Notes: generated by a model from the letters alone, not told the origin. 64,000 bases of DNA from Bacillaceae bacterium OF18-1A (GCA_027694045.1 JAQEWB010000004.1:253655-317654), one strand, 5' to 3'; positions 36,313 to 44,683 are shown, numbered from the stretch's first letter. Numbers and translations: made by a program.

Positions 36313-37439
36313 TAACATGTAGCGCCCCTAGACAGTGATGTTTAGAGGAAAACGGCTTATATGCAGGGAAGTCCTAAGAGTTCTTTCTACCAAGTATACA
36401 TAGAAATGTGTATATGGCGAGGGGTAATGCCTAAGGTATGGTAAAAAGGAAAGAAATTGGATGATCTGCAGGGAAGTACCTAAATCAAATTGACAAGGTA
36501 AACCCTCAACGACTACCATAGCCGATTCTTATAGTGTGGTTTGCCTCAGAGGAGGCTTCTCATGTGAAAGACATTTTCGAAATTAGAGACTATACGAAAG
36601 ATAAAAAAGGAAGGTTAATTTGGATTTCATGTCTCATATGTAATAGAGATTTCCAAATACCGTATATACATCGTAAAGCTATTAAAACTTGTTGTAAGTA
36701 CTGTCAAGAATTAAAGATTGCATGGTCGAAAAACAAAGGAAAATATAGACTATGTAAAGTCTGTAGTAAACCCATTTGGTGTCAACCTCGTAAAACTCAT
36801 GAATATTGCTCAAAGCAATGTAAAAACTTGGCCGTAACAATATACTCGTGGAAAAGGAATACTACTATGCCGCATACAGGTAAGAAAAAGTACTATGGAC
36901 CAAATTGGTTAATGCAGCGTAGAAGAGCAAGGAAACGGGATCAATACAAATGCCAAATTTGTGGAATTCACGAGAAAGAATATGGACAAGAACTATCAGT
37001 ACACCATAAGGAGCCTTTTGTTTACTTCGAATCTTATGAAGAAGCTAATCGACTTCAAAATCTTATTTCTCTTTGTGAATCATGCCATAGGCAGGTACAT
37101 AAAGGGGAACAACATCCTGCTTCGTTTTGCTTAGATAAGATAAAATTTATAAATCATCGTAACGTGGTTTGGACGCAGCAGAAGAAGAAGGCACAACAAG
37201 TTTTAGAGTTATTATTAAAAACCGATTTATCTTTACGAGAAATCTCTGATCGAACTGGATTGTCATATGGAAATGTCCAACGAATTTATAGAGGGGATTC
37301 ATGGAAAACATTATATGAATATCCTCCGCGATTAATTCGGCCTCGAGGGAAAATAAGAAACACAATTAAGAATATGGAATAGTCTACTCCCACTTCATAT
37401 AAGAAGTGTTAAAGTGTCTCGAAAGAGAGGGTATGTAGG
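36313..37439 (+). ncRNA. Group I intron 2 in nrdE (1127 nt) with HNH endonuclease gene
   Basis: It follows U36312 (exon ...AATGCGT) and ends at G37439 before exon ATCGTCTTGCC. The splice is fixed because only this junction restores NA-YRLAIAPTQS. P1 is short: exon GCGT with guide GCGC at 36322-36325. The core segments GATCTGCAGGGAAGTACCTA and CCTCAACGACT (36504-36514) correspond to those in introns 1 and 3. The HNH ORF occupies the 3' part. Confidence 0.87.
36564..37382 (+). CDS. HNH homing endonuclease in nrdE intron 2
   Basis: A 272-aa protein starting at a GTG 8 nt after AGGAGG. It has N-terminal zinc-ribbon motifs (CLICNRDF, CCKYC, CKVCSKPIW, CSKQC), then YGPNWLMQRRRARKRD, CQIC and the HNH core LSVHHKEPF / ISLCESCHRQVH. 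A C-terminal helix-turn-helix (LSLREISDRTGLSYGNVQRI) probably recognises the target. It is homologous to the intron 1 protein in the nuclease core but differs in its DNA-binding tail, which fits targeting of a different site. Confidence 0.88.
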   Translation: MKDIFEIRDYTKDKKGRLIWISCLICNRDFQIPYIHRKAIKTCCKYCQELKIAWSKNKGKYRLCKVCSKPIWCQPRKTHEYCSKQCKNLAVTIYSWKRNTTMPHTGKKKYYGPNWLMQRRRARKRDQYKCQICGIHEKEYGQELSVHHKEPFVYFESYEEANRLQNLISLCESCHRQVHKGEQHPASFCLDKIKFINHRNVVWTQQKKKAQQVLELLLKTDLSLREISDRTGLSYGNVQRIYRGDSWKTLYEYPPRLIRPRGKIRNTIKNME

Positions 37440-37822
37440 ATCGTCTTGCCATTGCTCCGACACAATCAATCAGTTACGTTCAAAATGCAACTTCAAGCGT
37501 AATGCCGATCGTAAGTCAAATCGAATCAAGAACATATGCAAATGCGACAACATATTATCCAATGCCGTATTTATCAAAAGATACGTTCTGGTACTATAAA
37601 TCTTCTTACGATATGAATCAGTTTAAATTAATTGATTTAATCGCAGAAATTCAAGAACATATTGACCAAGGAATTAGTACAATTCTTTACGTTAATAGTG
37701 ATATTTCAACACGTGAATTAGCGCGTTACTACATCTATGCACATAAAAAAGGCTTAAAGAGTCTGTATTATACGAGAACACGTAAATTAAGCGTGGAAGA
37801 GTGTGTGGCTTGTACCGTTTAA
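37440..37822 (+). CDS. nrdE: Ribonucleotide reductase alpha subunit NrdE, exon 3 of 3
   Basis: Last 127 codons and two bases: completes Tyr, then RLAIAPTQSISYVQNATSS, the phosphate/substrate-binding loop, and ends VEECVACTV with the C-terminal redox cysteine pair. Together the exons total 2085 nt (694 aa plus stop), the normal NrdE length, with no other frame defect. A 154-bp gap with three hairpins separates it from nrdF. Confidence 0.93.
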
Positions 37823-37954
37823 TGGCATATTGCCATACTAAATGAATAACCCAACAGTATGAGCAGGGTTATGAACCCTGCTCATACTTGGTTTGTTCTA
37901 CTAAACGGTTAGCTTTTCATTGTTAGATGGAAATTTAACCGTTCAGTAGAACAA
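37822..37954 (+). terminator. Three consecutive hairpins between nrdE and nrdF
   Basis: Hairpin 1: ATGGCA / TGCCAT (37822-37836), overlapping the nrdE stop codon. Hairpin 2: a 15-bp perfect stem AGTATGAGCAGGGTT / AACCCTGCTCATACT with a 3-nt loop (37856-37888). Hairpin 3: TTGTTCTACT-A-AACGGTTA / TAACCGTT-C-AGTAGAACAA (37894-37954). None has a strong T run, so RNA processing or stability control seems likelier than simple termination. Confidence 0.65.
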
Positions 37955-37976
37955 TAATAGATATAGGGGTGATTCA

Positions 37977-38555
37977 ATGCGCGCTGTTAACTGGAATAAA
38001 AAGGAAGATGATTTCAGTTTAATGTTTTGGAAGCAAAACATCGCTCAGTTTTGGACAGAAGAAGAAATCGCGGTTTCGTCTGACAAAAATACTTGGGTGC
38101 AATTATCGAAAGAAGAGCAAATTGCTTATAAGCGTGTATTAGGTGGTTTAACACTTTTAGATACGAAACAAGGTGGCGAAGGGATGCCACTTGTACTTGT
38201 TCATCTTGAAAATTTACAAGCGAAAAGTGTATTAGCTTTCATGGGAGCTATGGAAGAAGTACATGCGAAAAGTTATAGTCACATTTTCACAACATTAGCT
38301 ACAGAAGAAGAAATCGATGATATTTTTGACTGGGTAGACAATCATCCGTTACTTGAGAAAAAAGCTGGTATTATTACGAGTTACTATCGTCGTTTATTAA
38401 AGCCTGAAGTAACGAAAAAAGAGTTATACATGGCAATGGTAGCAAGTGTGTTCTTAGAAAGTTACTTATTCTATAGTGGATTTTTCTATCCACTTTACTT
38501 AGCTGGTCAAGGTAAACTGACGGCAAGTGGTGAAATTATTAACCTTATTATCCGT
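37977..38555 (+). CDS. nrdF: Ribonucleotide reductase beta subunit NrdF, exon 1 of 2
   Basis: Codons 1-193. It contains the first metal ligands (GLTLLDTKQGG Asp; FMGAMEEVHAKSYSHIF with Glu and His) and the radical Tyr of MEEVHAKSYSHIF, then FLESYLFYSGFF. It ends ...ASGEIINLIIR at CGT; the intron starts TAAC, so unspliced message stops immediately. Phase 0 junction. NrdF houses the Mn/Fe tyrosyl radical cofactor used by NrdE. Confidence 0.93.
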
Positions 38556-38993
38556 TAACTTATGGCGGCTTTTGGTAGAGATACCAATTGAAAAACCCTT
38601 TTAATTGCTGGGACCCCCTATTGTAAATTTATCTGTATTATTATTGATGAATATATGCATTCAGGTTATTCTCTAACTATCAATAGATGGAAAGGAGAAT
38701 AGCTGATAGGGCAATCAGCAGCGAAGCCTTTATCTAGCGATAACATGTACGGAAGTATCAGACATCGAAAACTGTATAAACAGTGGTGGGTGCGATACGT
38801 AGATAAAGGAACGTTCAACGACTATCCCAATGGCGGTGAAATTCCGCAATAGGAGTAGGGCCAAGCGGTGGGTGAGAATCCCTTAAATCGAAATGGAGGG
38901 CTACCTGAGAAGGTAGATGATATAGTCTCTTCTTACAGGAAACTGTAAGCTGTATAAACGGCATAGGAGTAGCGAACTTATGTGAAGGTAAAG
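38556..38993 (+). ncRNA. Group I intron 3 in nrdF (438 nt, no ORF)
   Basis: It follows U38555 and ends at G38993; the splice restores NLIIR-DESIHGVF. P1 pairs exon CCGT with guide GCGG shortly after TAACTTATG. The core motifs are AATTGCTGGGACCCC, GGGCAATCAGCAGCGAAGCC and GTTCAACGACT (38813-38823), with a likely P7 partner GATATAGTC near 38918. No open frame longer than ~100 codons with a start site is present, so this copy has lost, or never had, an endonuclease gene. Confidence 0.87.
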
Positions 38994-39383
38994 GATGAGT
39001 CCATTCACGGCGTATTCGTCGGTATTTTAGCACAACAACTCTTCGCAGAACTTTCTGTAGAAGATCAACAAGAAGTGCAAAAAGAAACGCAAGAGTTATT
39101 AATGGAACTGTATGAAATCGAAATGGCATATACAGAAGAAATTTACACTTCTATCGGTCTTGTAGAAGATGTAAATCGTTTCGTTCGTTACAATGCGAAT
39201 AAAGGACTTATGAACTTAGGACTTGAGCCGAAGTTTGAAGAAGAAGAAATTAACCCAATCGTTTTAAATGGTTTACGTACTGATACGAAAAACCATGATT
39301 TCTTCTCTGTAAAAGGAAATGGTTACGTAAAAGCAACGAATGTTGAAAAGTTAGCTGACGATGATTTCGTGTTTAATTTTTAA
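38994..39383 (+). CDS. nrdF: Ribonucleotide reductase beta subunit NrdF, exon 2 of 2
   Basis: Final 129 codons: DESIHGVFVGILAQQLF, in which Glu and His are metal ligands, then the C-terminal helices and the acidic tail ending DDDFVFNF that binds NrdE. The joined gene encodes 322 aa, normal for NrdF. The intron thus sits two bases before the codons for two essential metal ligands, a typical group I location. Confidence 0.93.
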   Translation, partial: DESIHGVFVGILAQQLFAELSVEDQQEVQKETQELLMELYEIEMAYTEEIYTSIGLVEDVNRFVRYNANKGLMNLGLEPKFEEEEINPIVLNGLRTDTKNHDFFSVKGNGYVKATNVEKLADDDFVFNF

Positions 39384-39389
39384 TATAGG

Positions 39390-39441
39390 ATCAAAAAGAA
39401 ACGCTGTCTTATGTATGAATAAGACGGCGTTTCTTTTTGAT
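39390..39441 (+). terminator. Terminator of the nrdIEF operon
   Basis: ATCAAAAAGAAACGC-GTCTTAT / ATAAGAC-GCGTTTCTTTTTGAT long stem, six bases after the nrdF stop codon. Confidence 0.88.
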
Positions 39442-39487
39442 TTTGTTTACATAACACTATTATTTTTATATAACGATTCTCGATTGA

Positions 39488-39522
39488 AAAGTTCTATTCC
39501 GTTAATGGAATAGAACTTTTTG
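39488..39522 (+). terminator. Second hairpin with T run
   Basis: AAAGTTCTATTCC / GGAATAGAACTTT with loop GTTAAT, just upstream of the GntR operator. May insulate the next operon. Confidence 0.7.
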
Positions 39523-39545
39523 TCATTAAATGGGTATTTACAATG

Positions 39546-39588
39546 TTTTTGTATCGGTGTATTATTTAACTAGTACACCGATACAAAA
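39546..39588. promoter_or_regulatory. Large palindromic operator of the ytrA-like operon
   Basis: TTTTGTATCGGTGTA (39547-39561) and TACACCGATACAAAA (39574-39588) form a perfect 15-bp inverted repeat with 12 bp between. The GTGTA/TACAC half-sites are of the YtrA-type GntR kind. It ends just before the gene's ribosome binding site, so binding would repress the operon by autoregulation. Confidence 0.8.
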
Positions 39589-39599
39589 GGAGGGAAGAA

Positions 39600-39980
39600 A
39601 TGAAAATCGAGTTTTCTCCAAATACACCGATTTACATTCAAGTAATGGAATACATAAAAAAAGAAATTGTAACAGGGCATTTATCGCCTGGTGATAAAAT
39701 TCCCTCCGTACGTGAATTAGCGAGTGAATTACAAGTAAATCCAAATACGATCCAGCGTACATTTCAAGAGCTAGAACGAGATGGGGTTGTTGTAACACGT
39801 AGGGGAATGGGACGATATGTAACGAATGAAGGGGAGAAAATTATGGAGCTGCGAAAAGAAATGGCGAAAGAATTACTTCACTCTTTTATAGATGGAATGG
39901 ACAATTTAGGTTTTTCAGAAGAAGAAATTCTTACAATTCTTCGTTCTTCATTACATGAGAAAAGGGAGGAGAGCGAATGA
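39600..39980 (+). CDS. GntR-family regulator, YtrA subfamily
   Basis: A 126-aa protein with an N-terminal GntR winged helix (PIYIQVMEYIKKEIVTGHL, VRELASELQVNPNTIQRTFQ) and only a ~50-residue C-terminal dimerisation stretch, the hallmark of YtrA regulators, which control ABC transporter operons and often respond to wall-active agents. It overlaps the next gene by 4 bp (ATGA). Confidence 0.88.
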   Translation: MKIEFSPNTPIYIQVMEYIKKEIVTGHLSPGDKIPSVRELASELQVNPNTIQRTFQELERDGVVVTRRGMGRYVTNEGEKIMELRKEMAKELLHSFIDGMDNLGFSEEEILTILRSSLHEKREESE

Positions 39981-40675
39981 CAGAGCTATTAAAAATAGAA
40001 AACTTATGGAAGAGATACGGATTGAAAGCAGTGATTCGTGAATTAAACATAGAGATTACCGAAGGAAAAATTGTCGGGCTTGTTGGAGATAATGGGAGCG
40101 GGAAAACGACGTTATTAAAAATGATTGCGGGCCTGCAGCACCCATCTGAAGGTAATATTACAATTAGTGGTAAAAATGTTGGATTAGAGACGAAAGAAAT
40201 TGTTTCCTTTATGTCTGATAAGCCATTATTTGATGATTGGATGACGGTAAAAGATGCTTTATTTTTCTATCGGGACTTTTATAAAGACTTCGATATTCAA
40301 AAAGCAGTGGATACAATTGCAGAATTTAAAATACCGTTAGAAGAAAAAATTACAGCTTTATCAAAAGGGATGGTTGAAAAGCTACAAATTATTTTAACGT
40401 TTTCTCGGAAAGCGAAGTTATACGTACTTGACGAACCATTGGGCGGGATTGATCTCGTCTCCAGAGAGCACGTACTGGATCTAATTCTACAGTTCTATAG
40501 AGAAGATTGTACGATATTAATCTCAACGCACTTAATAAGCGAAGTTGAAAATATTTTTGATGAAGTAATCTTTTTAAAAGATGGTGAAATCGTTCTATAT
40601 GAAAATGTAGAAGAATTGCGTTTTCAGAGAGGGAAAGCAGTTCATGAATTATTTAAGGAGGTGTTTAGTAAATGA
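39977..40675 (+). CDS. ABC transporter ATP-binding protein (YtrB-like)
   Basis: A 232-aa ABC ATPase with Walker A GDNGSGKTT, Walker B LYVLDEPLGGID and switch His in ILISTHLIS. The signature is a divergent LSKGMVEKLQI in place of LSGGQ, as common in exporter ATPases of this group. It is coupled by 4-bp overlaps to the regulator and to the permease that follows. Confidence 0.87.
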   Translation: MTELLKIENLWKRYGLKAVIRELNIEITEGKIVGLVGDNGSGKTTLLKMIAGLQHPSEGNITISGKNVGLETKEIVSFMSDKPLFDDWMTVKDALFFYRDFYKDFDIQKAVDTIAEFKIPLEEKITALSKGMVEKLQIILTFSRKAKLYVLDEPLGGIDLVSREHVLDLILQFYREDCTILISTHLISEVENIFDEVIFLKDGEIVLYENVEELRFQRGKAVHELFKEVFSK

Positions 40676-41454
40676 AGTCGGTCCTTTCTTATTTATGGAA
40701 TGTGAATAAGAAAAAATATATTGTTACTTTTTTAATTTTTGCGCTAATTGAAGCAGTTTTATTTTCACAAATGATTGTAAAAAAGAGTGATACAGCGGTA
40801 TTAAAACAAGAAGCGATATTTGCTTTTATTATGTGTATCTTTTTGTTTTATGTATTATATATGTTTTTACAAACGATGAAGTCATATTCACGTTTACTAA
40901 CCAATCCAATGTTACGTGTCACAGCGATACCAGGGAAACATTATGTATTCTCTATGCTTATTTTTTCATTTATTGCAATGGCTATATGGTATGGGGTATG
41001 TGGAATTCTTTTCTATGTAAGTTATGTATTGGCCTTTCCTATGACTTCTGTATATGTAGAAGCAAAAGAGGTAGTGCAAGTGGGTGTTATAAACAATTTT
41101 ATATATGCAATAAGCGATTTACTAGAGCTTTTATTTGTCGTGTTACAAATCTTATTAGTAGTTACTCTCGTAAAATTGCTTACTAAAAAGAAAAAGGCGC
41201 AAAATGTATTAATCGTTATTATTTTTCTAGTAATGAATATAGCGATTACTTTAGTGACAACATTGCTTGGAACATTGGCTCCGGCTTTCCAAGTATTGCG
41301 CAAAGTAGAATATCGTAGTGAAAGTAAAACTTTGTTTCTTGATATATTTCAAGAAAATGGATTTAATATTTTTAATATAAGTTTTATGGTGATTTGTAGT
41401 GTCTTAATAATATATGTAACTGCTTATATAATCGACAAAAAACTAGAAGTCTAA
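40672..41454 (+). CDS. ABC transporter membrane protein (260 aa)
   Basis: An integral membrane protein with about six hydrophobic helices (e.g. FLIFALIEAVLFSQMIV, VVLQILLVVTLVKLL, NVLIVIIFLVMNIAITLV). The sequence is not strongly conserved; its position after a YtrB-like ATPase makes it the partner permease. Substrate unknown. Confidence 0.75.
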   Translation: MKSVLSYLWNVNKKKYIVTFLIFALIEAVLFSQMIVKKSDTAVLKQEAIFAFIMCIFLFYVLYMFLQTMKSYSRLLTNPMLRVTAIPGKHYVFSMLIFSFIAMAIWYGVCGILFYVSYVLAFPMTSVYVEAKEVVQVGVINNFIYAISDLLELLFVVLQILLVVTLVKLLTKKKKAQNVLIVIIFLVMNIAITLVTTLLGTLAPAFQVLRKVEYRSESKTLFLDIFQENGFNIFNISFMVICSVLIIYVTAYIIDKKLEV

Positions 41455-41468
41455 AGGAGGAATCAGCA

Positions 41469-42371
41469 TTGGGAAATGTAGTAGTCAAATTAGAAAATGT
41501 TCGAAAAAGGATTGGTGGAACAGAAATTATCCGTGGTTTATCATTTGAAGTTCGTGAAGGAGAAGTATACGGATTCCTTGGGCCGAACGGTAGCGGTAAG
41601 ACAACGACGATCCGCATGATGACAGGTCTTATTTCAATGACAGAAGGCGATATTACAATTTGTGGACATAGTATTCGAACGGAGCGTGAAAAGGCACTCG
41701 AGCAAATTGGAGCAATTGTAGAAAATCCTGAACTATATGATTATATGACTGGTATGCAAAACTTAAAGCACTTCGCAAACATGGCAATTACTCCAATTAG
41801 TAAAGAGCGTATTAATGAAATTGTGAAATTGGTAGAATTAGAGCACGCAATTCATAAAAAGGTGAAAACATATTCACTTGGTATGAAACAACGTTTAGGA
41901 ATTGCACAGGCATTACTTCATCAGCCGAAAATCTTAATTTTAGATGAGCCGACAAATGGATTAGATCCAGCTGGTATTCGCCAAATTCGTGATTATTTAC
42001 AGCGTTTGGCGAAAGAAGAGAATATTGCTGTAATCGTATCAAGTCACTTATTAAGTGAAATTGAATTAATGTGTGATCGCGTCGTTATTATTAAGCAAGG
42101 TGAGTTTGTACAAGAGTATAACTTGCATGAGCAAGCGAAGCATGATGAAACAGTAGATGTAGCGTTTGAAGTAGACCAAGTTCAGAAAGCAAATGAAGTT
42201 ATGAAAGGTAAGGCACAGGGAAATGTCATTGTAGTATCTGTAACGAAAGAAGAAATTCCACAACTTGTAAAAAGACTTGTGAATGATGATGTGCTTATAT
42301 ACGGAGTTACTGTTCAAAATAAAACGTTAGAGGATGAGTTCTTAGCGATTACTGGGGGAGTGAAAGCATAA
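41469..42371 (+). CDS. ABC transporter ATP-binding protein (BcrA-type)
   Basis: A 300-aa ABC ATPase with Walker A GPNGSGKTT, signature SLGMKQRLGIAQAL, Walker B ILILDEPTNGLD and switch SSHLL. The ~80-residue C-terminal extension is typical of BcrA/lantibiotic-immunity type exporters. Stop and start of the following permease overlap. This is the second transporter of the operon. Confidence 0.88.
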   Translation: MGNVVVKLENVRKRIGGTEIIRGLSFEVREGEVYGFLGPNGSGKTTTIRMMTGLISMTEGDITICGHSIRTEREKALEQIGAIVENPELYDYMTGMQNLKHFANMAITPISKERINEIVKLVELEHAIHKKVKTYSLGMKQRLGIAQALLHQPKILILDEPTNGLDPAGIRQIRDYLQRLAKEENIAVIVSSHLLSEIELMCDRVVIIKQGEFVQEYNLHEQAKHDETVDVAFEVDQVQKANEVMKGKAQGNVIVVSVTKEEIPQLVKRLVNDDVLIYGVTVQNKTLEDEFLAITGGVKA

Positions 42372-43147
42372 TGTTTAAATTAATTCAAAATGAATTTTTA
42401 AAGTTACATGCGAAAAAAGGTATGTATGTTTTAATCGGTGTAATTGCTTTATTGGAGATTTTAGGGGCTGTAATAACGGCGAAATGGGGAGAACCTGATA
42501 GTTTGAGCGGATCATATTTAAATTTCGTGAGTTCAAATATCGGATTAATTATGGTATTTGTAACGATTTTTGGGATCACAACAGCTTCCCGTACGATTAC
42601 GGATGAATTTCAAAAGGGTACGATTAAGCAACTATTAATTCGTCCAAGAAAACGATTTGTAATTTTATTCTCTAAATATATTACAGTGCTATTTGCAATG
42701 TTATTTATCGTATTTGTGAGTACAGTCATTGCAATGATTATTGGCGGGATTGTCATGAACGGCGGCAAAACAGAATTAACAATAGGGATTATATTTAAAA
42801 CGATTGTATATCAACTTTTATCACCATTCTTCTTTGCAACGCTTGCATTTTTCTTAGCAAATGTATTTAGAAAATCTGTATTACCGTTAATCATTACGAT
42901 GTTCCTATTTTTCTTACAAGGAGCAATTAATATGGTGTTAATGATGTTTGCAAAAGGTGTAGCAAAATTTGTTATATTTTTCCATTTGAATTTAAGTGTT
43001 TACGACAGCAATAAATTAGTAAGTAGTGGAATGGAACCGCCATTTACAGAATTTACGTTTACAACTTCATTATTACTTGTAATTGTATACTTTGTTGTAT
43101 TACTTGTAGCATCAAGTGTATTATTTCAAAAACGTGACGTATTATAA
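42371..43147 (+). CDS. ABC-2 type permease (BcrB-like)
   Basis: A 258-aa membrane protein with the ABC-2 pattern: first helix KGMYVLIGVIALLEILGAVI, then FGITTASRTITDEFQKGTIK, which is the coupling helix region conserved in bacitracin/lantibiotic exporters, and four further helices. Pairs with the ATPase just upstream. Terminator 8 bp after the gene. Confidence 0.85.
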   Translation: MFKLIQNEFLKLHAKKGMYVLIGVIALLEILGAVITAKWGEPDSLSGSYLNFVSSNIGLIMVFVTIFGITTASRTITDEFQKGTIKQLLIRPRKRFVILFSKYITVLFAMLFIVFVSTVIAMIIGGIVMNGGKTELTIGIIFKTIVYQLLSPFFFATLAFFLANVFRKSVLPLIITMFLFFLQGAINMVLMMFAKGVAKFVIFFHLNLSVYDSNKLVSSGMEPPFTEFTFTTSLLLVIVYFVVLLVASSVLFQKRDVL

Positions 43148-43457
43148 TAGAAAAAGAATCCCCGTGTTAGCGGGGATTTTTATTAACTGGCTCTTTTACA
43201 ATCTTTTTGACTTATAGCTTTTAAGTGTAGTAAATACATATCCTTAGAAATATAATTGTAACTCAGTTGAAGAACAATGATAAGGAATATTCAATAAGGT
43301 CATGATTATACAGTTAGAAAGTATTTGAGAAAAATAGGAAGATTTTCAACTATATTCATATTATAATTTAGTTAGCTCGCTCGCTATTTGTAGGAGAAGC
43401 GGTATCCATAAAGCACTGATTAAAGTTTTACTTTTACTATCTTTGGAGGTGTTCCAT
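43148..43457 (+). other. Intergenic region (310 bp)
   Basis: Contains the operon terminator at 43157-43182 and otherwise A+T-rich sequence. It must hold the promoter of the CPBP gene; I see no further repeat, RNA motif or supported open frame. Confidence 0.5.
43157..43182 (+). terminator. Terminator of the ABC operon
   Basis: AATCCCCG / CGGGGATT stem with TTTT tail. Confidence 0.88.
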
Positions 43458-44471
43458 ATGCAATATGCATTTTCGCGTATAAGGCTACGCAGCTTTTTTG
43501 GGTGGATGATTATAGGATTGTTCCTTACGATGATTCCATTAAGTCTATCAAATATTTCTGAGAATACGTTAGAGATTATTTCACAAATAACTGTATTTTT
43601 TGTATTTCCGCTATTTTGGTTATACGTAAAAACAAATAAAAACAATGTTATATTTCAAAGTTTTTTTGATAAGCCAAGTCGTTTACCGTGGGGACTAATT
43701 ATATTAGCGACGATAATGGGAATGGTTTTTTCGGTCGGTATATCTAGTATTCAATTTTACATATTAGCACATACGTTACCTAATTTTTTAATTACTATGC
43801 TAGAAGGTGGGAATGTAATTAATACGAGTAATATATATATGACCATATTCACGTTCATTTCAGCATGTGTATTAGCACCTATTATGGAAGAAGTTATTTT
43901 TAGAGGCTTCTTTTTACAGAGAATGGCTTATAAATGGGGGATTAAACGAGCTGTAATTATATCTTCACTTATTTTTGGATTAGGACATTTTGATGTTATC
44001 GGTGCTTTCATGTTCGGTGTTGTCATGTGCCTTCTATACATAAAGACGAAAAATATATGGACGAATATCGCTGTGCACGCTTTAAATAATTTGATTGCAA
44101 CAAGTATGCAATTTGTAACTGGAGAAGGAAGTGATGCAATTTCAATTACTGAAATGCAGGCACAAAGTAATTTGTGGGTTGGTATTGGTCTTACGGTTGT
44201 TGGATTGCTTTGGTTAATTCCTTACATTTGGAAACAATGGCGTACAGTAATAGAAGTCGGTGTGCCGCCATTGCGCTTTATAAATGAAGAAAAGGTAGTG
44301 AATGTATCGCAAGAAAATGAAGTGTATAGTCAAGTGATCGTAACAGACAGATTGATGGCTGTAGAACTACCAGATGAGGCTGTGAATAAGCTTAGTTTAG
44401 AGGAAAATGATTACGTAACAGTATCTATAGAAGAAGATAAAATTGTTATAAAAAAGGCGCATAATAGATAG
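43458..44471 (+). CDS. CPBP intramembrane metalloprotease with AbrB-like C-terminal domain
   Basis: A 337-aa protein. Eight or so membrane helices contain the Abi/CPBP motifs EEVIFRGFFLQRM, FGLGHFD and VHALNN (Glu-Glu, His, His/Asn of the active site). After the last helix (~residue 255) comes a ~75-residue cytoplasmic tail whose end, MAVELPDEAVNKLSLEENDY then VTVSIEEDKIVIKKA, has the swapped-hairpin pattern of SpoVT/AbrB domains. The ATG at 43458 follows GGAGGTG. Substrate unknown; CPBP proteins cleave prenylated or membrane-embedded peptides. Confidence 0.83.
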   Translation: MQYAFSRIRLRSFFGWMIIGLFLTMIPLSLSNISENTLEIISQITVFFVFPLFWLYVKTNKNNVIFQSFFDKPSRLPWGLIILATIMGMVFSVGISSIQFYILAHTLPNFLITMLEGGNVINTSNIYMTIFTFISACVLAPIMEEVIFRGFFLQRMAYKWGIKRAVIISSLIFGLGHFDVIGAFMFGVVMCLLYIKTKNIWTNIAVHALNNLIATSMQFVTGEGSDAISITEMQAQSNLWVGIGLTVVGLLWLIPYIWKQWRTVIEVGVPPLRFINEEKVVNVSQENEVYSQVIVTDRLMAVELPDEAVNKLSLEENDYVTVSIEEDKIVIKKAHNR

Positions 44472-44475
44472 TTAG

Positions 44476-44502
44476 AAAGTAGCTCACAACGAGCTACTTT
44501 TT
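44476..44502. terminator. Bidirectional terminator
   Basis: AAAGTAGCTC / GAGCTACTTT stem, loop ACAAC, between convergent genes. Confidence 0.85.
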
Positions 44503-44683
44503 AATTTGTAATAATCTCTACACGAAAATTATTACCGTTCTTTACATATTTTATATCTGTAACAGTGCGAACTGTTTTTAAAAGTTCTACTTTTTCACCA
44601 ATTCGGGGGATGGTTGGAACATTATCCCAAATACCAAGCAAGTCATCCAATTGTGCCGTTTTTTCATAAAACCAGATTTTCAA
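44501..44683 (-). CDS. Small hypothetical protein (60 aa)
   Basis: MKIWFYEKTAQLDDLLGIWD and onward with IPRIGEKVELLKTVRTV; a small beta-rich protein with no membrane segment. The TTG start has GAAAGGGG at 7-nt spacing. The pattern I-G-x-x-V-x-x then V-x-x-I is like small DUF families of phage or Bacillus origin, but I cannot name it. Confidence 0.65.
   Translation of the reverse strand: MKIWFYEKTAQLDDLLGIWDNVPTIPRIGEKVELLKTVRTVTDIKYVKNGNNFRVEIITN

Noticed and set aside
37414-37599. A 61-codon frame starting in the 3' end of intron 2
   Set aside because: It runs through the intron-exon border in a different frame from NrdE and has no supporting site.
34254-39383. Reading nrdE and nrdF as broken pseudogenes
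   Set aside because: Exons join exactly at group I splice sites with no other lesion and restore full-length proteins, so the breaks are introns and not decay.
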